This document shows, in pieces, positions 35,967 to 48,064 of a DNA stretch of 64,000 bases. Location of the stretch: the NCBI RefSeq assembly GCF_033115175.1, contig NC_084832.1, positions 13,505,342-13,569,341 on the forward strand, given 5' to 3'. Below the pieces are notes generated by a model. That model was not told where the DNA came from. It did not search any database and was given only the letters and a program-made list of their open reading frames with translations. Both the position numbers and the translations under genes were made by a program. The number at the start of each line of letters is the position of its first letter. Position 1 is the first letter of the stretch. This DNA comes from Lepus europaeus (taxonomy: Eukaryota; Chordata; Mammalia; Lagomorpha; Leporidae).

Positions 35967-36074
35967 TTCCTTCCTTCCTTCCTTCCCTCCTTCCTTCCTT
36001 CCTTCCTTCCTTCCTTCCTCCCTCCCTCCCTCCCTTCCTTCCTTCCTTCCTTCTCTCTCTATCTCTCTCTTTCT
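35967..36074. repeat. (TTCC)n pyrimidine tract
   Basis: Over 100 bases of pure pyrimidine: CTTC units, a CCCT block, CTTC units again, then CT and CTTT. Open frames through it are artefacts. Confidence 0.95.
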
Positions 36075-36083
36075 TTCATTATA

Positions 36084-36408
36084 AATATTTATTTATTTAT
36101 TTGAAGAGCAGAGTTAAAGAGAGGGAGAGACAGAGACAGAGAGAGAGAGAGAGAGAAAGAGAGAAAGAGATCTTCCATCTATTGGTTCACACCCCAGATA
36201 GCTTCAATGATCAGCACTTGACCAGGCTGAAGCCAGGAGGCAGGAGCTTCATCCAGGTCTCCCATGGGAGTGGCAGGGGTCTAAACACTTGGGCCATCTT
36301 CTGCTATTTTTCTCAGCCATTAGCAGGGAGCTGGATTAGAAGTGGAACAGTTGGGACACAAAGCAGCAACCCATAAGGAACGCTGATCTTGCCCACTATG
36401 CCACAATG
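36084..36408 (-). mobile_element. CSINE beside a TTCC tract
   Basis: Reversed tail ATTTATTTATTTATTTGAAG follows the (TTCC)n array. The head region is shortened. Confidence 0.88.
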
Positions 36409-36839
36409 AAAGAAACCTGAGGTTTCATTCTTGATCGCACAAATCCAACAGGGATGTTTCTAGCCAGGAAGTAATCCTGAGGCTCTCTCCTTTACGCCAT
36501 GACTCAGGGATCCAGGCTCCTGCCATCTGGAGTCCCTCCATGCTCCACATGTGGTTCCCAGGGCTGCTGTTGTAGAAGGGAGAGAGAATGAGGATCACAC
36601 GGGAGGCTTTATGACTAGACCTGGAGGTGGTGTTTCAGCGTGCAATTCACTTCCTCCAGCAAGAACCCAGTTGCACAACCCCAGCTCATGGCAAGAACGG
36701 GTAAGAAATGAAGCCTGGTGCCTGTGTGCTAGGAAGAGAGGCAGGACAGTACACATACAGCAAAGTCATTCCTCTGCCCAGAACCCGAGAGTGACTGGCT
36801 GACTCAGAGTCAAACTCAAGGTTGCCATAGTGGCCTGTA

Positions 36840-37570
36840 AGGTACCGCTGAATCCACTGACCTCCATAGCTTTTGGCTCTGGCTTCACATCGTCCTTTCC
36901 CACGTTCCCACCCACGCCTCTCCAGCCACCATGGCTATGCTATGGCGGCTGCTCTGATAGACCAGGCCTGCCCCTGCCTCAGTGCCTTTGTGCTTTTGGT
37001 CTCCTTCCCTGGAATATTCTTCCCCTAGATACCTGCTGTCATCCATTTTCTGTGGCTAATGACAGAATACCAAAGACTGGGAAAGTTGTAAAGAAAAGAG
37101 GTTTGTGTTGGCTTATGGTTCTGGTCTAAGGTCAAGGGGCAGCATCTAGTGATGGCCTTCCTGCTGCAAGAATCCAGAGGCGACACCAGGCATCTCAAAA
37201 TGGTATCTTGTAATGGTGATTAAATTTCAACATGAGCTGCACGGCTCGCTCCCGTACCTCCTTCAAGTCTTTGTTCAATAGTTCTCTGGGTTCAGACCTT
37301 CCCTGTTGCACTACTTAGAGTTCAATCCAGCTCACTCTGATTGCACTGCAGTTATCCCCCTTGTTTTATTTTTCATCTTAAAACTTGCCTCTCCCAGAAT
37401 TCTCTACCTTTGCTTGTCTGGCTTGAGTATAGCCTGTCCCCTGCACTAGCATGTAAGTTCCACAAGGGCAGATTTTGATCCTTTGAAAAATCATGCTCTA
37501 TCTGAAGTACCTACAACAGTACATAGCACATAGTAGGTGCTCACTGTATATTTAGAGATGAGACTATATT
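36840..37570 (+). mobile_element. L2 fragment split by an LTR piece
   Basis: TGCCTCAGTGCCTTTGTGCT, CCTGGAATATTCTTCCCC, then (after 37235) CTCCTTCAAGTCTTTGTTC and finally GCACATAGTAGGTGCTCACTG follow the L2 3' order. A reversed MaLR piece lies between. Confidence 0.75.
37036..37234 (-). mobile_element. MaLR (MLT1/MST-like) LTR fragment
   Basis: GACAGAATACCAAAGACTGGG and AAAGAAAAGAGGTTTGTG are reversed MaLR LTR phrases. Inserted in an L2. Confidence 0.6.
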
Positions 37571-37627
37571 TAATGTACTACAGAGATAGGCATTTCCTAA
37601 TGATATTTCTAATTATCATTTTATTTA

Positions 37628-37811
37628 TTCAAAGATTTATTTCTTTATTTGAAAGGTAGAGTTACTGAGAGGCAGAGACAGAGAGAGGTCTTCCATCTGC
37701 TGGTCCACTCCCCAAATGGCCATAATGGCAGGAGCTAGGGCAATCCGAAGCCAGGAGCCAGAAGGTCCTGCAGGCGGTGGCTTTACCCACAAAGCCACAG
37801 TACTGGCTCCT
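37628..37811 (-). mobile_element. CSINE with internal deletion
   Basis: The tail half passes at GCCAGGAGCCAGAAGGTCC straight into the head end GCAGGCGGTGGCTTTACCC. About 150 central bases are missing. Confidence 0.9.
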
Positions 37812-37835
37812 CTAATTATCATTTTAAAACCTTTC

Positions 37836-38146
37836 CAGCAGGTGCTGTGGCGCAGCGGGTTAACACCCTGGCCTAAAGTGCTGGCATCCCTTACGGGCGC
37901 TGGTTCAAGACCTGGTTGCTCCACTTCCCATCTAGCTCTCTGCTGTGGCCTGGGAAAGCAGTAGAAGATGGTCCAAGTCCTTGGGCCCCTGCACCCGCAT
38001 GGGAGACCCAGAAGACGCTCCTGGCTCCTGGCTCTGGATTGGCGCAGCTCTAGACGTTGGAAGACCTCTCTCTCTCTCTCTCTGGCTCTCCTCTCTCTGT
38101 GTAACTCCGACTTTCAAACAAATAAATAAATCTTAAAAAAAAAAAA
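37836..38146 (+). mobile_element. CSINE with short internal deletion
   Basis: GCAGCTCTAGACGTT joins directly to GGAAGACCTCTC, losing the GGCCATTTGGGGAGTGAACC part. Confidence 0.92.
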
Positions 38147-38151
38147 ATTCC

Positions 38152-38445
38152 ATATATGTGAATCGGTGTTCAGTCTAGCAGTGTCCCACATCGGAGTGCC
38201 TGGATTCAGTTCCTGGCTCTGGCTCCTGACTCCAACTTCCTGTCGATGCAGATTCTGGAAGGCAGCAGCTGATGGTTTAAATGGGTTCTTCCCACCCATG
38301 TGAGAGATCTGCATTGTGTTCCTAGCTCCTGGATTTGGCCCTTGTCCAGCCCAGGCTGTTGTGGTGGGCATTTGGGGAGTGAATCAGCAGATGAAACTGT
38401 GTCTGCATGCCTGTCTCCCCGTCTCTCAAATAAATTAAAAATTCA
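38152..38445 (+). mobile_element. Old CSINE
   Basis: Older class: CGGAGTGCCTGGATTCAGTTC and GGGCATTTGGGGAGTGAATC. Head decayed. Confidence 0.82.
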
Positions 38446-38449
38446 AAAA

Positions 38450-40280
38450 ATATCTCATGTATGAGAGACAATAGAAAGAATAATAAATTTATATTTGGGT
38501 TCATATTAGAAAATCACAGATCATTCTAATTATCTAAGCACCTTTTCCTAGGAATAATTCCAAATAGTAAGAAACAGGTTTCTAGTGTATATTTGTGGAA
38601 AGATGGTGAGGAGTGAGAAAAGACAAAGAGAAGGACTAAAATAGAATGAAAGTCAAAATTCGAGCCAAGAAATCTCAGTCACTTCTTTTGCTAACCCTAG
38701 ATCACTTACTTAAAATCTTAGCAAGTTAAGAGAATAATTTTACTAACATTTCTTTACATTTTGTTTGTGTATCTCAGCTTACCTGTTCCTTCACCTTGAT
38801 GATACATTTCCATTCACTCAGAGCTGGGGTGTGGACGTGGTGGATTTATTCCCTCCACTTGTTGGATGGCAGCACTATTGAGACGGGTTTGTCCAGCCAA
38901 GTGAGCAAAAGGTGCTGGTCAACGACTTTGCCTGCCTGCAGGTTGGCAGAAGGAGAAGAGCAGGTTAAGACAGGAAGTTTGGTTTTGATCCTGATGGCTC
39001 AGTAACTGCTTTACCTCTCCCATCCCCTCAGGATGCAGCAGAATGAGGGAAGAATCTGTAGACTCAGAGTTTTACAGAGAGAGAAGTTGCAGAAGGTGCC
39101 AGAGCTGTCGCTGGGTTTCCTGCTGGAGAAATTACTTTACTGAATGAAAATGTTTTATACTAAGTTAGGTTTAAAGCATTAAAAAGTACAGATATTTGAT
39201 TCCATTTTCTTTCAGGATCATATCTACTGTGCTTACCATAGTAACCACGGTCACTCTATGCAACTGTCTTTAGTAAATATTTGGTTGCAAACAGACACTG
39301 GGCAGCTTGACAAACACAACTCTAGTAATCAGACTGGTCTTTGCAAGGAACTTTCTCCCTATCTCTTATGTAAAATATCTGTATTTTTCCACTTTCCTTT
39401 TGTTTTCTTCTTCTTTTCCATTTCCCTTGGTATTTTCCCATGTGTTACCCTTTGCACTATTAGAATGATCCAAAATGCATGATTTCACTGTCCTCAAAGA
39501 GCTAGTACGCCTGGGACATGCACTGAATGTCAGGTATCCCAGAAGTTGTGAATGGCAGGGACACTTACATTCTGACACTTACTGTGTTTCTAATCTACTG
39601 AGGGCTTCCAGATTGGAATTCCGAACACAAGCTAGGAAACAGTCAGGTAGCATTAGTTACTGTGAGATTTCCTCATCAACCAAACCATTCGCAGAAGTTC
39701 AGAAATGGACAAGTCCAGTCTAGTGGAATTCTTGACTACCCACTACTCCCAGTAGCAAGGGTTAAAGAAAACTTGGCTAAGTTAACAATGAATTATAATT
39801 CACTTTTTTATTCTGAGTATGTTTGCCTGCCCAGGCCTGAAAGCCTTATTTTTGGAGAAAAAGGTGTTCTAAGGGCTTAAGAACAAGGTCTGTAATTCTG
39901 TTGGAAGCACCAGGGTTCTTCCCACCCTCCCAATATTTAGACTGAACTAAAAAAGACCTGTCTTAGTCTGGAATAATTTCTGGTTGTTCATTATGGAGGG
40001 GGAGGGGAGGGTCTGCAAATTTCATCAGAATCCCAAGGTGGTTGTACTTTGGAAAAATCCACACTTTGATACACTGTTCTTTAAAGAATATTATAGAGTT
40101 TCATGGGGATTTAGATGAAGTCAAACATGATCTAGCCTTTGATAAGATCTCCACAGAATTTTTTTTTAAATGTAATTCTTAAATTTGTAGTCTCTGTCCC
40201 AGAAAAATAATGGTTTATTTTCAAGGAAGGTAGATAGAATGAATCTGGCTGGTTACAAAAGCTCTGGGGTTTTATATATT
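38450..40280. other. Unassigned intergenic sequence
   Basis: No repeat or gene recognised over 1.8 kb. Confidence 0.4.
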
Positions 40281-40321
40281 CACACACACACACACACTGT
40301 GTGTGTATACATACATATATA

Positions 40322-40376
<55 letters not shown>
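40281..40376. repeat. CA/TG/TA compound microsatellite
   Basis: (CA) then (TG), a CATA/TATG stretch, another (TG) and about 22 TA units. The CA and TG arms are self-complementary. Confidence 0.95.
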
Positions 40377-40380
<4 letters not shown>

Positions 40381-40384
40381 ATGA

Positions 40385-40735
40385 TATCTGCAAAGAGAGA
40401 ACTTTTTACTTTTTTCTTTATGATTTGGATGCTCTTCCTTTCTTTTTCTGGCCTAATTGCTCTGGCCAGGACTTCCAGTTTTATGCTGAATTAAAGTGGT
40501 CCTTGCCTTGTGCCTGATCTTAACAGAAAAGCTTTCACCTTTTCACCACTGAGGCTGTGTTAGCTGTGGGCTTGCCATACACAGACTTTTTTATTTTCAT
40601 GAACATTGCTTTTCTACCCAATGTTGAATTTTCCCAAATGCTTTTTCTGCATCTATTAAGGTGATCATATGATTTTTATCCTTCATTCTACTTGTATATT
40701 ACATTACTTGTTTAAAAAAATATTTAAATTAAATT
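40385..40735 (-). mobile_element. L1 ORF2 fragment
   Basis: Reversed ORF2 interior: CTCTGGCCAGGACTTCCAG, CTTGCCTTGTGCCTGATCTTAA, and TTTCTGCATCTATTAAGGTGATC. It adjoins a large AT microsatellite. Confidence 0.8.
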
Positions 40736-41093
40736 AATTAAACATGAATGTCACATACTTCCACTCTTCCAGAAGTAGTCAGGTATTCAAGCAGTTGGGG
40801 ACAAAAGGGAAACTCGGTTTTGACACTTACTGGTGTTACTGGAAACTATTATGACTTAGAACATGCGTGTTTAGAAAAGTTTAGGAATACAGAGATTTGG
40901 AAGTCCTATCAGAAGACCTACAATCTATTTAAAATGCTAAAATTTCATCTAATTAGTCCCTCATTTCCAAACAGTTTAGCAAAAGTTTGTAGCAAAGCCA
41001 AAGGATAGCTCAAACCTGAAATAATGTGGCATGCAACACTGTGAGTTTAAATAAATGAATTACAAATACTAACAATGATAAGAAATGTGGTAG

Positions 41094-41431
41094 GAGCCAG
41101 TGCTGTGGTGTAGCAGGTAAAGCTGCCACCTGCAGGGCAGGCATCCCATATGGGTGCCAGTTTGAGTCCTAGCTGGTCCACTTCCAACCCAGGTCTATGC
41201 TATGGCCTGGGAAAGCAGTAGAAGATGGCCCAAGTCCTTGGGCCTCTGTACCTGCGTAGGAGACCCAAAAGAAGCTCCTGGCTCCTGGTTTCAGATTGGC
41301 CCAGCTCCAGCTGTTGTGGCCACTTGGGTAGTAAACCAGCGGATGGAAGATCTCTCTCTCTCTCTCTGTCCCTGCCTCTCTGTAACTCTGCCTTTGAAAT
41401 AAATAAATAAATCTTAAAAAAAAAAAAAACC
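41094..41431 (+). mobile_element. CSINE with target duplication
   Basis: AGAAATGTGG flanks both ends (about 41083 and 41433). AAATAAATAAATAAATC tail plus a pure A run. Confidence 0.95.
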
Positions 41432-41899
41432 AGAAATGTGGGAGATAACCAGATATGGTCATAATGAATATATACTTTAAAGAATTTTGAATGATATCCT
41501 TCTAAGTGTTCTTCTATGGCTTAAAAATTTGTTTTGTTGTTCTTCCAGAGTATACTGAAACATTTCCTGTTTTTTTAAAACAATACATTTTTAGAATATT
41601 TTTAACTTCTTAACACCTGCCTATTCAAGGGATTTTGAAAGTACAGTCTGAATGTGAAGCCTCAAGTAAAAATGACATTTCATAATTTAGAGGAAATACT
41701 ATTCTTTCTGAAATGTACAGATGGCCCATGGCATCACGTATTTCAAGGCAGGTGTTACTAGATGTATGTGTGTTTAGAATTGTCATTCCCTACTAGAAAA
41801 TAGAAGCTTCAAACTTTTATGCTATTTTTTTAGTAAATCTCTTTAACTTTTTAATGCCTTTTGCTCCAAATCTCTTTATTCTGGTAACAATGTAGCTGC

Positions 41900-42310
41900 G
41901 CTAAGCTACATTTTGTTGAGTATTTGCATAGTACGTATTTTCCCCATCCTTCTACATTTTACCTTTTTAATGATTTAGGTGTACTTCTTTTAAACAACAC
42001 ATGTATGGCATTTATTCCTTATTCATATTGGCAATCTTGGTCTTTTAAGGGGATTATTATTGTAGTGACTAATATATGTGGATTCCTTTATGCTTTCCAT
42101 TTGTTGGCTTTCCTATATTTTTACTCCTTCTCTTTTTTTAAATTTACTTTTCTACTGAACTTCTCCCCCTCCCCCACCTTCTGGCTTTTTATATTACTCA
42201 TTTGGATGATAAACATTCTATGTGTACATTATGAACACCCCATTTGTTACATTTAACAAATTCTAAAATTAATTAATACCTTCCTCTTGGACCATATGAA
42301 AACCTTCAAA
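41900..42310 (-). mobile_element. Possible L1 ORF2 fragment
   Basis: T-rich sequence resembling the reversed L1 segment that codes the end of ORF1 and start of ORF2 (TTTAAGGGGATTATTATTGTAGTG). Diverged; assignment is tentative. Confidence 0.4.
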
Positions 42311-42835
42311 TACCAGCCTGCTTTATATACAGCTGTTTAGTATTTCTGGTTAAATCCCACAAATTAAGTGTTACTATTTTGTTTGATATTGCCAGTATTT
42401 GTTTAGATCTGCTCACATATTTGTTCACCAATCTTTCTTGTACCTCAGGTCTTTCTTCTGGGATTACTTTCTTCTTGCCTAAAACATATCCTCCCTTTTG
42501 TCTATTGAGCTGTAATTCACACTGCATTCTATTCACCATGTAAGTGTTCAATCAGTGGTTTTTACTCTGTTCACAACGCTGTGCAACCATCACCCCTGTC
42601 TAGTTCCAGAGCATTGTCCTCACCCCATGAAGAAAGCCCATAATTATTAGCAAGTAGGCCCTGTCTTCCTGTCTGCCAGGCACTGGCACCCACAAACCTA
42701 CTTCCTATTTCTTTAGATTTGCTTATTCTGGATATTTCAAATAAATCATCACGTAATATGTGGCCTTCTGTGTCTGCTATGTCTGGCTGCTTTCACGTGT
42801 TGTTTTCAAGACTCATACTTTTTTTTTTTTTTAAA

Positions 42836-43561
42836 AAAGCTTCATTTATTTATTTGGAAGGCAGAGTTACACAGAGAGAAGGAGAGAGAGAAAGAGAAAG
42901 TGAGAGAGAGAGAGAGAGAGAGAGAGCAAGAGCGAGAGCGAGAGAGCAAGCGCCGGCATCGTGGCTCAACAGGCTAATCCTCCGCCTTGCAGCGCTGGCA
43001 CACCGGGTTCTAGTCCCGGTCGGGGAGCCGGATTCTGTCCCGGTTGCCCCTCTTCCAGGTCAGCTCTCTGCTGTGGCCCGGGAGTGCAGTGGAGGATGGC
43101 CCAAGTGCTTGGGCCCTGCACCCCATGGTGCACGTGGCTCTTGCCTTCGGATCAGCGTGGTGTGCCGGCCGTGGCAGCCATTGGAGGGTGAACCAACGGC
43201 AAAGGAAGACCTTTCTATCTGTCTCTCTCTCTATCCACTCTGCCTGTCAAAAAAAAAAAAAAAAAAAAAAAAAAGAGAGAGAGAGAGAGAGAGGTTTTCC
43301 ATGGGCTGGTTCACTCTCCAAATAGCCTCAATGGCTGGGGCTGCACCTAGGGCAACCCGAAGCCAGGAGCCTGAAACTCCAACTGGGTGTCCCACATGGG
43401 TGGCAGGGGCCCAAGTAGTTGTGCCATCTTCCACTGGTTTCTCAGGCACATTAGCAGGTAGCTGGATTGGAAGTGGAGCAGCCAGGACTTGAATCCATGT
43501 CCACATGAGATGCAGGCATTGCAGGTGGTGGCCTAACCTGCTGTGCCACAGTGTTGGCCCC
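42836..43561 (-). mobile_element. CSINE split by a younger CSINE
   Basis: Tail 42836-42948 (CATTTATTTATTTGGAAGGC, long GA run) and body 43276-43561 (GGTTTTCCATGGGCTGGTTC to CAGTGTTGGCCCC) are separated by the plus-strand insertion. Confidence 0.9.
42951..43275 (+). mobile_element. Young CSINE nested in CSINE
   Basis: Starts CGCCGGCATCGTGGCTCAAC and ends CTGCCTGTC plus about 26 A. 'AACAGGCTAATCC' subtype. Confidence 0.95.
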
Positions 43562-43575
43562 TGTTCACACATTTT

Positions 43576-43888
43576 TTTAAAAAAAGATTTATTTTAAAGT
43601 CAGAGTGACATAGAGAGAGGGAGACAGAAAGAGTGAAAGATCTTCTATCTGCTAGTTCTCTCCCAAAGTGGCCACAAGAGTCAGGGCGGTGCCTGGCTGA
43701 AGCCAGGAGCCAGGAATTCCATTTAGGTCTCCCATATGGCTGGCGGGAGTCCAGGCTCTTGTGTCATCATTTACTGCCTTCTCAGGCACATTAGCAAGGA
43801 TGCTAGATCAAAAGCAGACCAGCTAGGTGTCAAAGAGACACTCAGATATAGGATGCCGTTGTCACAAGTGGTGCCACAATGCCAGCCC
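43576..43888 (-). mobile_element. CSINE in L1
   Basis: Reversed, from AAAGATTTATTTTAAAGTCAG to CCACAATGCCAGCCC. Moderately diverged. Confidence 0.9.
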
Positions 43889-43979
43889 TTCAAGGCTCAT
43901 ACATTTTATGGCATAATGAGAACATAATCTCTCTTTTATAGTTGAATAATATTCCATTGTATGGACATGCTACATTTTT

Positions 43980-44337
43980 TTCTTTTTCTTTTTTCTTTTC
44001 TTTTTTTTTTTTGACAGGCAGAGTGGACAGTGAGAGAGAGAGAGAGAAAAGTCTTCCTTTTGCCGTTGGTTCACCCTCCAATGGCCGCTGTGGCCAGCAC
44101 GCTAAGGCCGGTGCACTGCACTGATCCGAAGGCAGGAGCCAGGTGCTTCTCCTGGTCTCCATGTGGGTGCAGGGCCCAAGGACTTGGGCCATCCTTCACT
44201 GCACTCCCGGGCCACTGCAGAGAGCTGGACTGGAAGAGGGGCAACTGGGACAGAATCTGGCGCCCCGACTGGGACTAGAACCCGGTGTGCTGGCACCGCA
44301 GGTGGAAGATTAGCCTATCGAGCCGCGGCGCCTGCCT
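43980..44337 (-). mobile_element. Young CSINE in L1, with target duplication
   Basis: GGACATGCTACATTT and GGATATGCTACATTT flank it. GACAGGCAGAGTGGACAG tail type. Confidence 0.96.
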
Positions 44338-44607
44338 GGATATGCTACATTTTGTTTAAACCTTCATCAATTGATGAGTATTTGGGTTGTTAGTATTTTT
44401 GGCTGTGATGAACAATGGTGTTATAAACATTTATGTTCAAGTTTTGTGTGGTCATATGTTTTCACTTCTCCTGGATGCATGCCTAGGAATGGGACTGCTG
44501 GGTTGTATGGTGAGTGCGCATTTAAGTTTTTGAGGAATTGCTGAACAGTTTTCTAAAGTGGCTGCTCCATTTTAAAATGCCACATGGTGTTTAAGAACTC
44601 CAGTTTC

Positions 44608-44945
44608 GGCCGGCACCATGGTCAACAGGCTAATCCTCTGCCTTGCGGCGCCGGCACACTGGGTTCTAGTCCCGGTTGGGGCGCCGGATTCTATCCCAGT
44701 TGCTCCTCTTCCAGGCCAGCTCTCTGCTATGGCCTAGGAAGGCAGTGGAGGATGACCCAAGTGCTTGGGCCCTGCACCCGCATTGGAGACCAGGAGAAGC
44801 ACCTGGCTCCTGGCTTCCGATCAGCGTGATGCGCCGGCCGCAGCGGCCATTGGAGGGTGAACCAACGGCAAAAAGGAAGATCTTTCTCTCTGTCTCTCTC
44901 TCTATCCACTCAGCCTGTCAAAAAAAAAAAAAAAAAAAAAAAAAG
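44608..44945 (+). mobile_element. Young CSINE in L1, with target duplication
   Basis: AAGAACTCCAGTTTC is exact on both sides (44594 and about 44944). CAACGGCAAA subtype with a 24-base A tail. Confidence 0.97.
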
Positions 44946-45132
44946 AACTCCAGTTTCTCCATGCCCTCAGCCACGTTAGCCAATCTATCTTAGAGCATGT
45001 GAAATGATATCTCATTGTGGCTTAGTTCTGTATTTTCCTAACAAGTAATAATGCTGAGCATCCCTTCATACGCTTATTGGCCATTTGTATTTTTTCAGAG
45101 AAATGTATACTCAGATCATTTGTCCATTTTTG

Positions 45133-45464
45133 TTTTATTTGTTTATTTATTGGCAATGAGGAGGAGGATGAGCTAGGAATGTGGGGGGGAGGGAGAGAGA
45201 GAGAGAGAGAATCTCATTGCTGGTTCATTCCCCAAATGGCTGCTGCAGCAGCAGCATCCAGGGCACAGCTAAGCGGAAGCCAGGAGCCAGGAACTCAATC
45301 TGTGTATCCCACACAGGTGGCAGAGACCCAAGTACCTGAGCCATCACCTGCACCGCCCAGACAGCTGGATTGGAAGTAGAAGTGGGACTGTTAACTATGC
45401 ACGCCCATACAGAGTGTGGGTCTCCCAAGTGGTGGTGTAACCGCTGTGCCAAATGTTGGCTCCT
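45133..45464 (-). mobile_element. Old CSINE in L1
   Basis: Contains CACAGGTGGCAGAGACCCAAG and GTAACCGCTGTGCCAAATG; older class. Confidence 0.82.
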
Positions 45465-45654
45465 ATCCATTTTAAAATTGAGTTGTCTTTATTGTTGAGG
45501 TGTAAGAGTTCCTTATTCAGTCTAGATACTAGACCCTTAGCAGATAACAATTTGCAAATATTTTCTCTTATTCTGTAGGTGATTTTTTTCATTTTCTTAA
45601 TAGTTTTTTTTGAACTTTTAAAATTTTAATGAAATTTATGATTGTGTAGCATTT

Positions 45655-45954
45655 TTTAGAAATAATTTATTTGAAAGGCAGGGTTACAGAGAGAGATCTT
45701 CCATCTGCTGGTTCATTCCCCAAATGGCTGCAAATGGCCAGAGCTGGGTCAATCCCAAGTCAGGAGCCAGGAGCTTCTTCTGGGTTTCCCACATGGGTGT
45801 AGGGACCTAGGAACTTGGGTCATCTCCTACTGCTTTCCCAGGCCCATTAGCTGGGAGCTGGATTGGAAGAACAGCCAGGATTCAAACCGGTGCCAATACA
45901 GGATGCTAGTGTTGTGGGTGGCAGCTTTACTTACTACACCAGAGTGTTGGCCCC
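45655..45954 (-). mobile_element. CSINE in L1
   Basis: TTTATTTGAAAGGCAGGGTTAC to CACCAGAGTGTTGGCCCC. Confidence 0.93.
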
Positions 45955-46420
45955 AGAACTTTTTAAGTCTAAATGAATCACAATCTGCCTATTTTCTTTG
46001 TTTTTTTCAGCTTTTGGGGTCATATCTAGGAAACTATTGCCGAATTTGAGGTCATAAAGATGTATGCCTGTTTCCAAGTAACTCATAGCTTTAGTTTGTA
46101 TATTTGGGTCATTGATCCATTTTAGATCTTAGTTTCTTTCTTTCAATCGTGCTTTGCAGTTTTCCATGTACTAGTCTTGAATTTATTTTCTTAAGTTTAG
46201 TCCTAAACATTTTCTTCTTTTTGATGCTATTATAAATAGACCTGTTTCCCTAATTTCATTTTGGAATTGTTCTTTGCTAATATATAAAAACAGATTTTTG
46301 TATATCGATCTCACATTTTATAATATTGTCGCACTTGTTTGTTAATTCCAATAGGTTTTTTTAATGGATACCTTAGACTTTCCCATATATAAGACCATGT
46401 CATGTCTTTGTGAGAAGTTT

Positions 46421-46790
46421 TACAGGATAAATTCAGTCACTATTTTCTACTTCTCCCTGATACCATTTCAGTAGTTTGCATTTTGTCTTCATCATGGAAG
46501 TACAGTTTCCCTTAGCCTAAAATTCTCAGTTGGCAGATGTCTCATGGAAACACATTAGTATCATCCCACTGTTTTCTAGCTGTCATCGTTATTTTTGGTT
46601 GTCATTTATCTTTGCAAGTGGTCTGTCTTTTCATTCTGGTTGCTTCTCTTTGTCTTATTTTGTAGCATTACTATAATGTGTCTAAGTTTGCATTGCTTTT
46701 TATTTCTTTCATCTTACAATTTTATGTTGGACTTCCTTCATTCCTCCTCCATTTCTTTTAACATTTTCTTCCTATCTTCCATCTGATTCT
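46421..46790 (-). mobile_element. Possible further L1 sequence
   Basis: T-rich sequence (GTTTTCTAGCTGTCATCGTTATTT, TGGTTGCTTCTCTTTGTCTTA) resembles reversed L1 internal sequence. Low certainty. Confidence 0.4.
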
Positions 46791-47157
46791 CTTGCTGCAT
46801 CCTAGAGAGTTGCAAACTGGGTTCTGCATAAGCGGAAGCATGTGTGAAAGTTGGAGGTGATGCTTACTAGGGATCAAGACCAATGAAGAGAGAGGGAAGA
46901 TCCAGGTGTGGACAGAGGCAAAAGATGCCAACCTAGTAAGAGTTTTGGAATCAGTATGAACGATCAGTCTTTTCCCGCAGCAGCGTGCAGTGCTGAGTCT
47001 TGCTGCTCCTACTTCATTCATTCCCCTAATTTTAGCTTCCCTGGAAAGCATGTGCTCCCCAGGAAGGCGCTTTCTGCAGCTGAGATGGACTTTGACAGAG
47101 GTGGCAGCTGAGGCTGTCTTCTCATAAACTCTCAATTATTAAGTACAAAGGCAGTGG

Positions 47158-47199
47158 ATATTTATTTATTTATTAATTTTATTTATTTGAAAGGCAGAG

Positions 47200-47243
<44 letters not shown>

Positions 47244-47502
47244 AGATAGAGATCTTCCATCCATTGGTTCACTCCCAAAGTGACCATAGCAACCAGGGCT
47301 GGGCCAGGCTGAAGCCAGGAGCCAGGAGCTTCATCCAAGTCTCCCACAGGCACAGAAGCTGGGCCATCTTCTGTTGCCTTCCCAAGCACATTAGCAGGCA
47401 GCTAGATAGGAAGCGGAGCAGCCAGGACTTGATTTGGTGCGCATATGGGGTGCTGGTATTGTAGGCAGTGGCTTATTCCATTATGCCACAATGCTAGCTG
47501 GC
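47158..47502 (-). mobile_element. CSINE
   Basis: Long GA run (47202-47240) in the tail; body CCAGGCTGAAGCCAGGAG; head decayed at ATGCTAGCTGGCC. Confidence 0.92.
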
Positions 47503-47941
47503 CTCAATTACTTTTGTTTTTTAATTCAACCAATGCAAAGATAAAATAGTGACATTTCTCTGTATGCTACAATCTTTAGGAGTAACTACTCTTTAGAGGT
47601 TACTAGTAATTTTTGCTAAAAACAGATATGCTCTTTCAAGATAGATCTGGAAAATATTTTAAACTAATTATGTGTCATTAAGGCACAAATCCTTTAGTAA
47701 AATTAACAAGAAAACAATGTAGTTAGACTTTAACATTAAAACATAGATAATGTTTCAAGTATAAATATTTGAACCTTTACACTCAATTACGTGCAAAGAT
47801 TCAAAACTGGCGGCAATTACATTTTGTTACTACTACCTACTAGGTCATTCTCAACAGAGTAACATGGTTTTGCTATAGTTTTAGAAGACCAAAGATGGAT
47901 TTACCTTTTGCTACACTTTCAGCATCATCCATGTGATTTAC

Positions 47942-48064
47942 CTTGATGCCAGCCCCATCCCAGGTGGGCCCTTGCCTGGGTCGATGCTCCTCCTGGAAAT
48001 GTGTGAGTTTCTCTCTCCAGGTAAGAGTTGATGCCCAAAGCACTTGCACCATTCTGGACCCATT
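47942..48064 (-). other. Exon-like open segment, unassigned
   Basis: On the minus strand a T-rich tract and TTTCCCCAG acceptor at 48065 precede 123 bases (41 codons, no stop) ending AAG before a GTAAAT donor at 47941. The segment is phase 0 at both ends. The peptide begins NGSRMVQVLWASTLTWREK and matches nothing I recognise. Splice-like flanks around a short open frame arise by chance in long sequences, so this is only a candidate. Confidence 0.25.

Larger units (their letters stand above)
42530..46420 (-). mobile_element. One L1 copy split by several CSINEs
   Basis: Reversed L1 runs from 3'UTR (left) into ORF2 (right). Phrases such as AATATTCCATTGTATGGACATG, GGAATGGGACTGCTGGGTTG, TTAGCAGATAACAATTTGCAAATA and GGTCATTGATCCATTTTAGAT appear in order, separated by CSINEs at 42836-43561, 43576-43888, 43980-44337, 44608-44945, 45133-45464 and 45655-45954. 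Confidence 0.85.

Noticed and set aside
35872..36084. Ser/Pro/Leu-rich open frame
   Set aside because: It translates the TTCC tract.
42719..43492. 257-codon open frame on plus
   Set aside because: It runs through L1, a CSINE GA tail, a nested CSINE and its poly(A). The translation is SINE sequence, not a gene.
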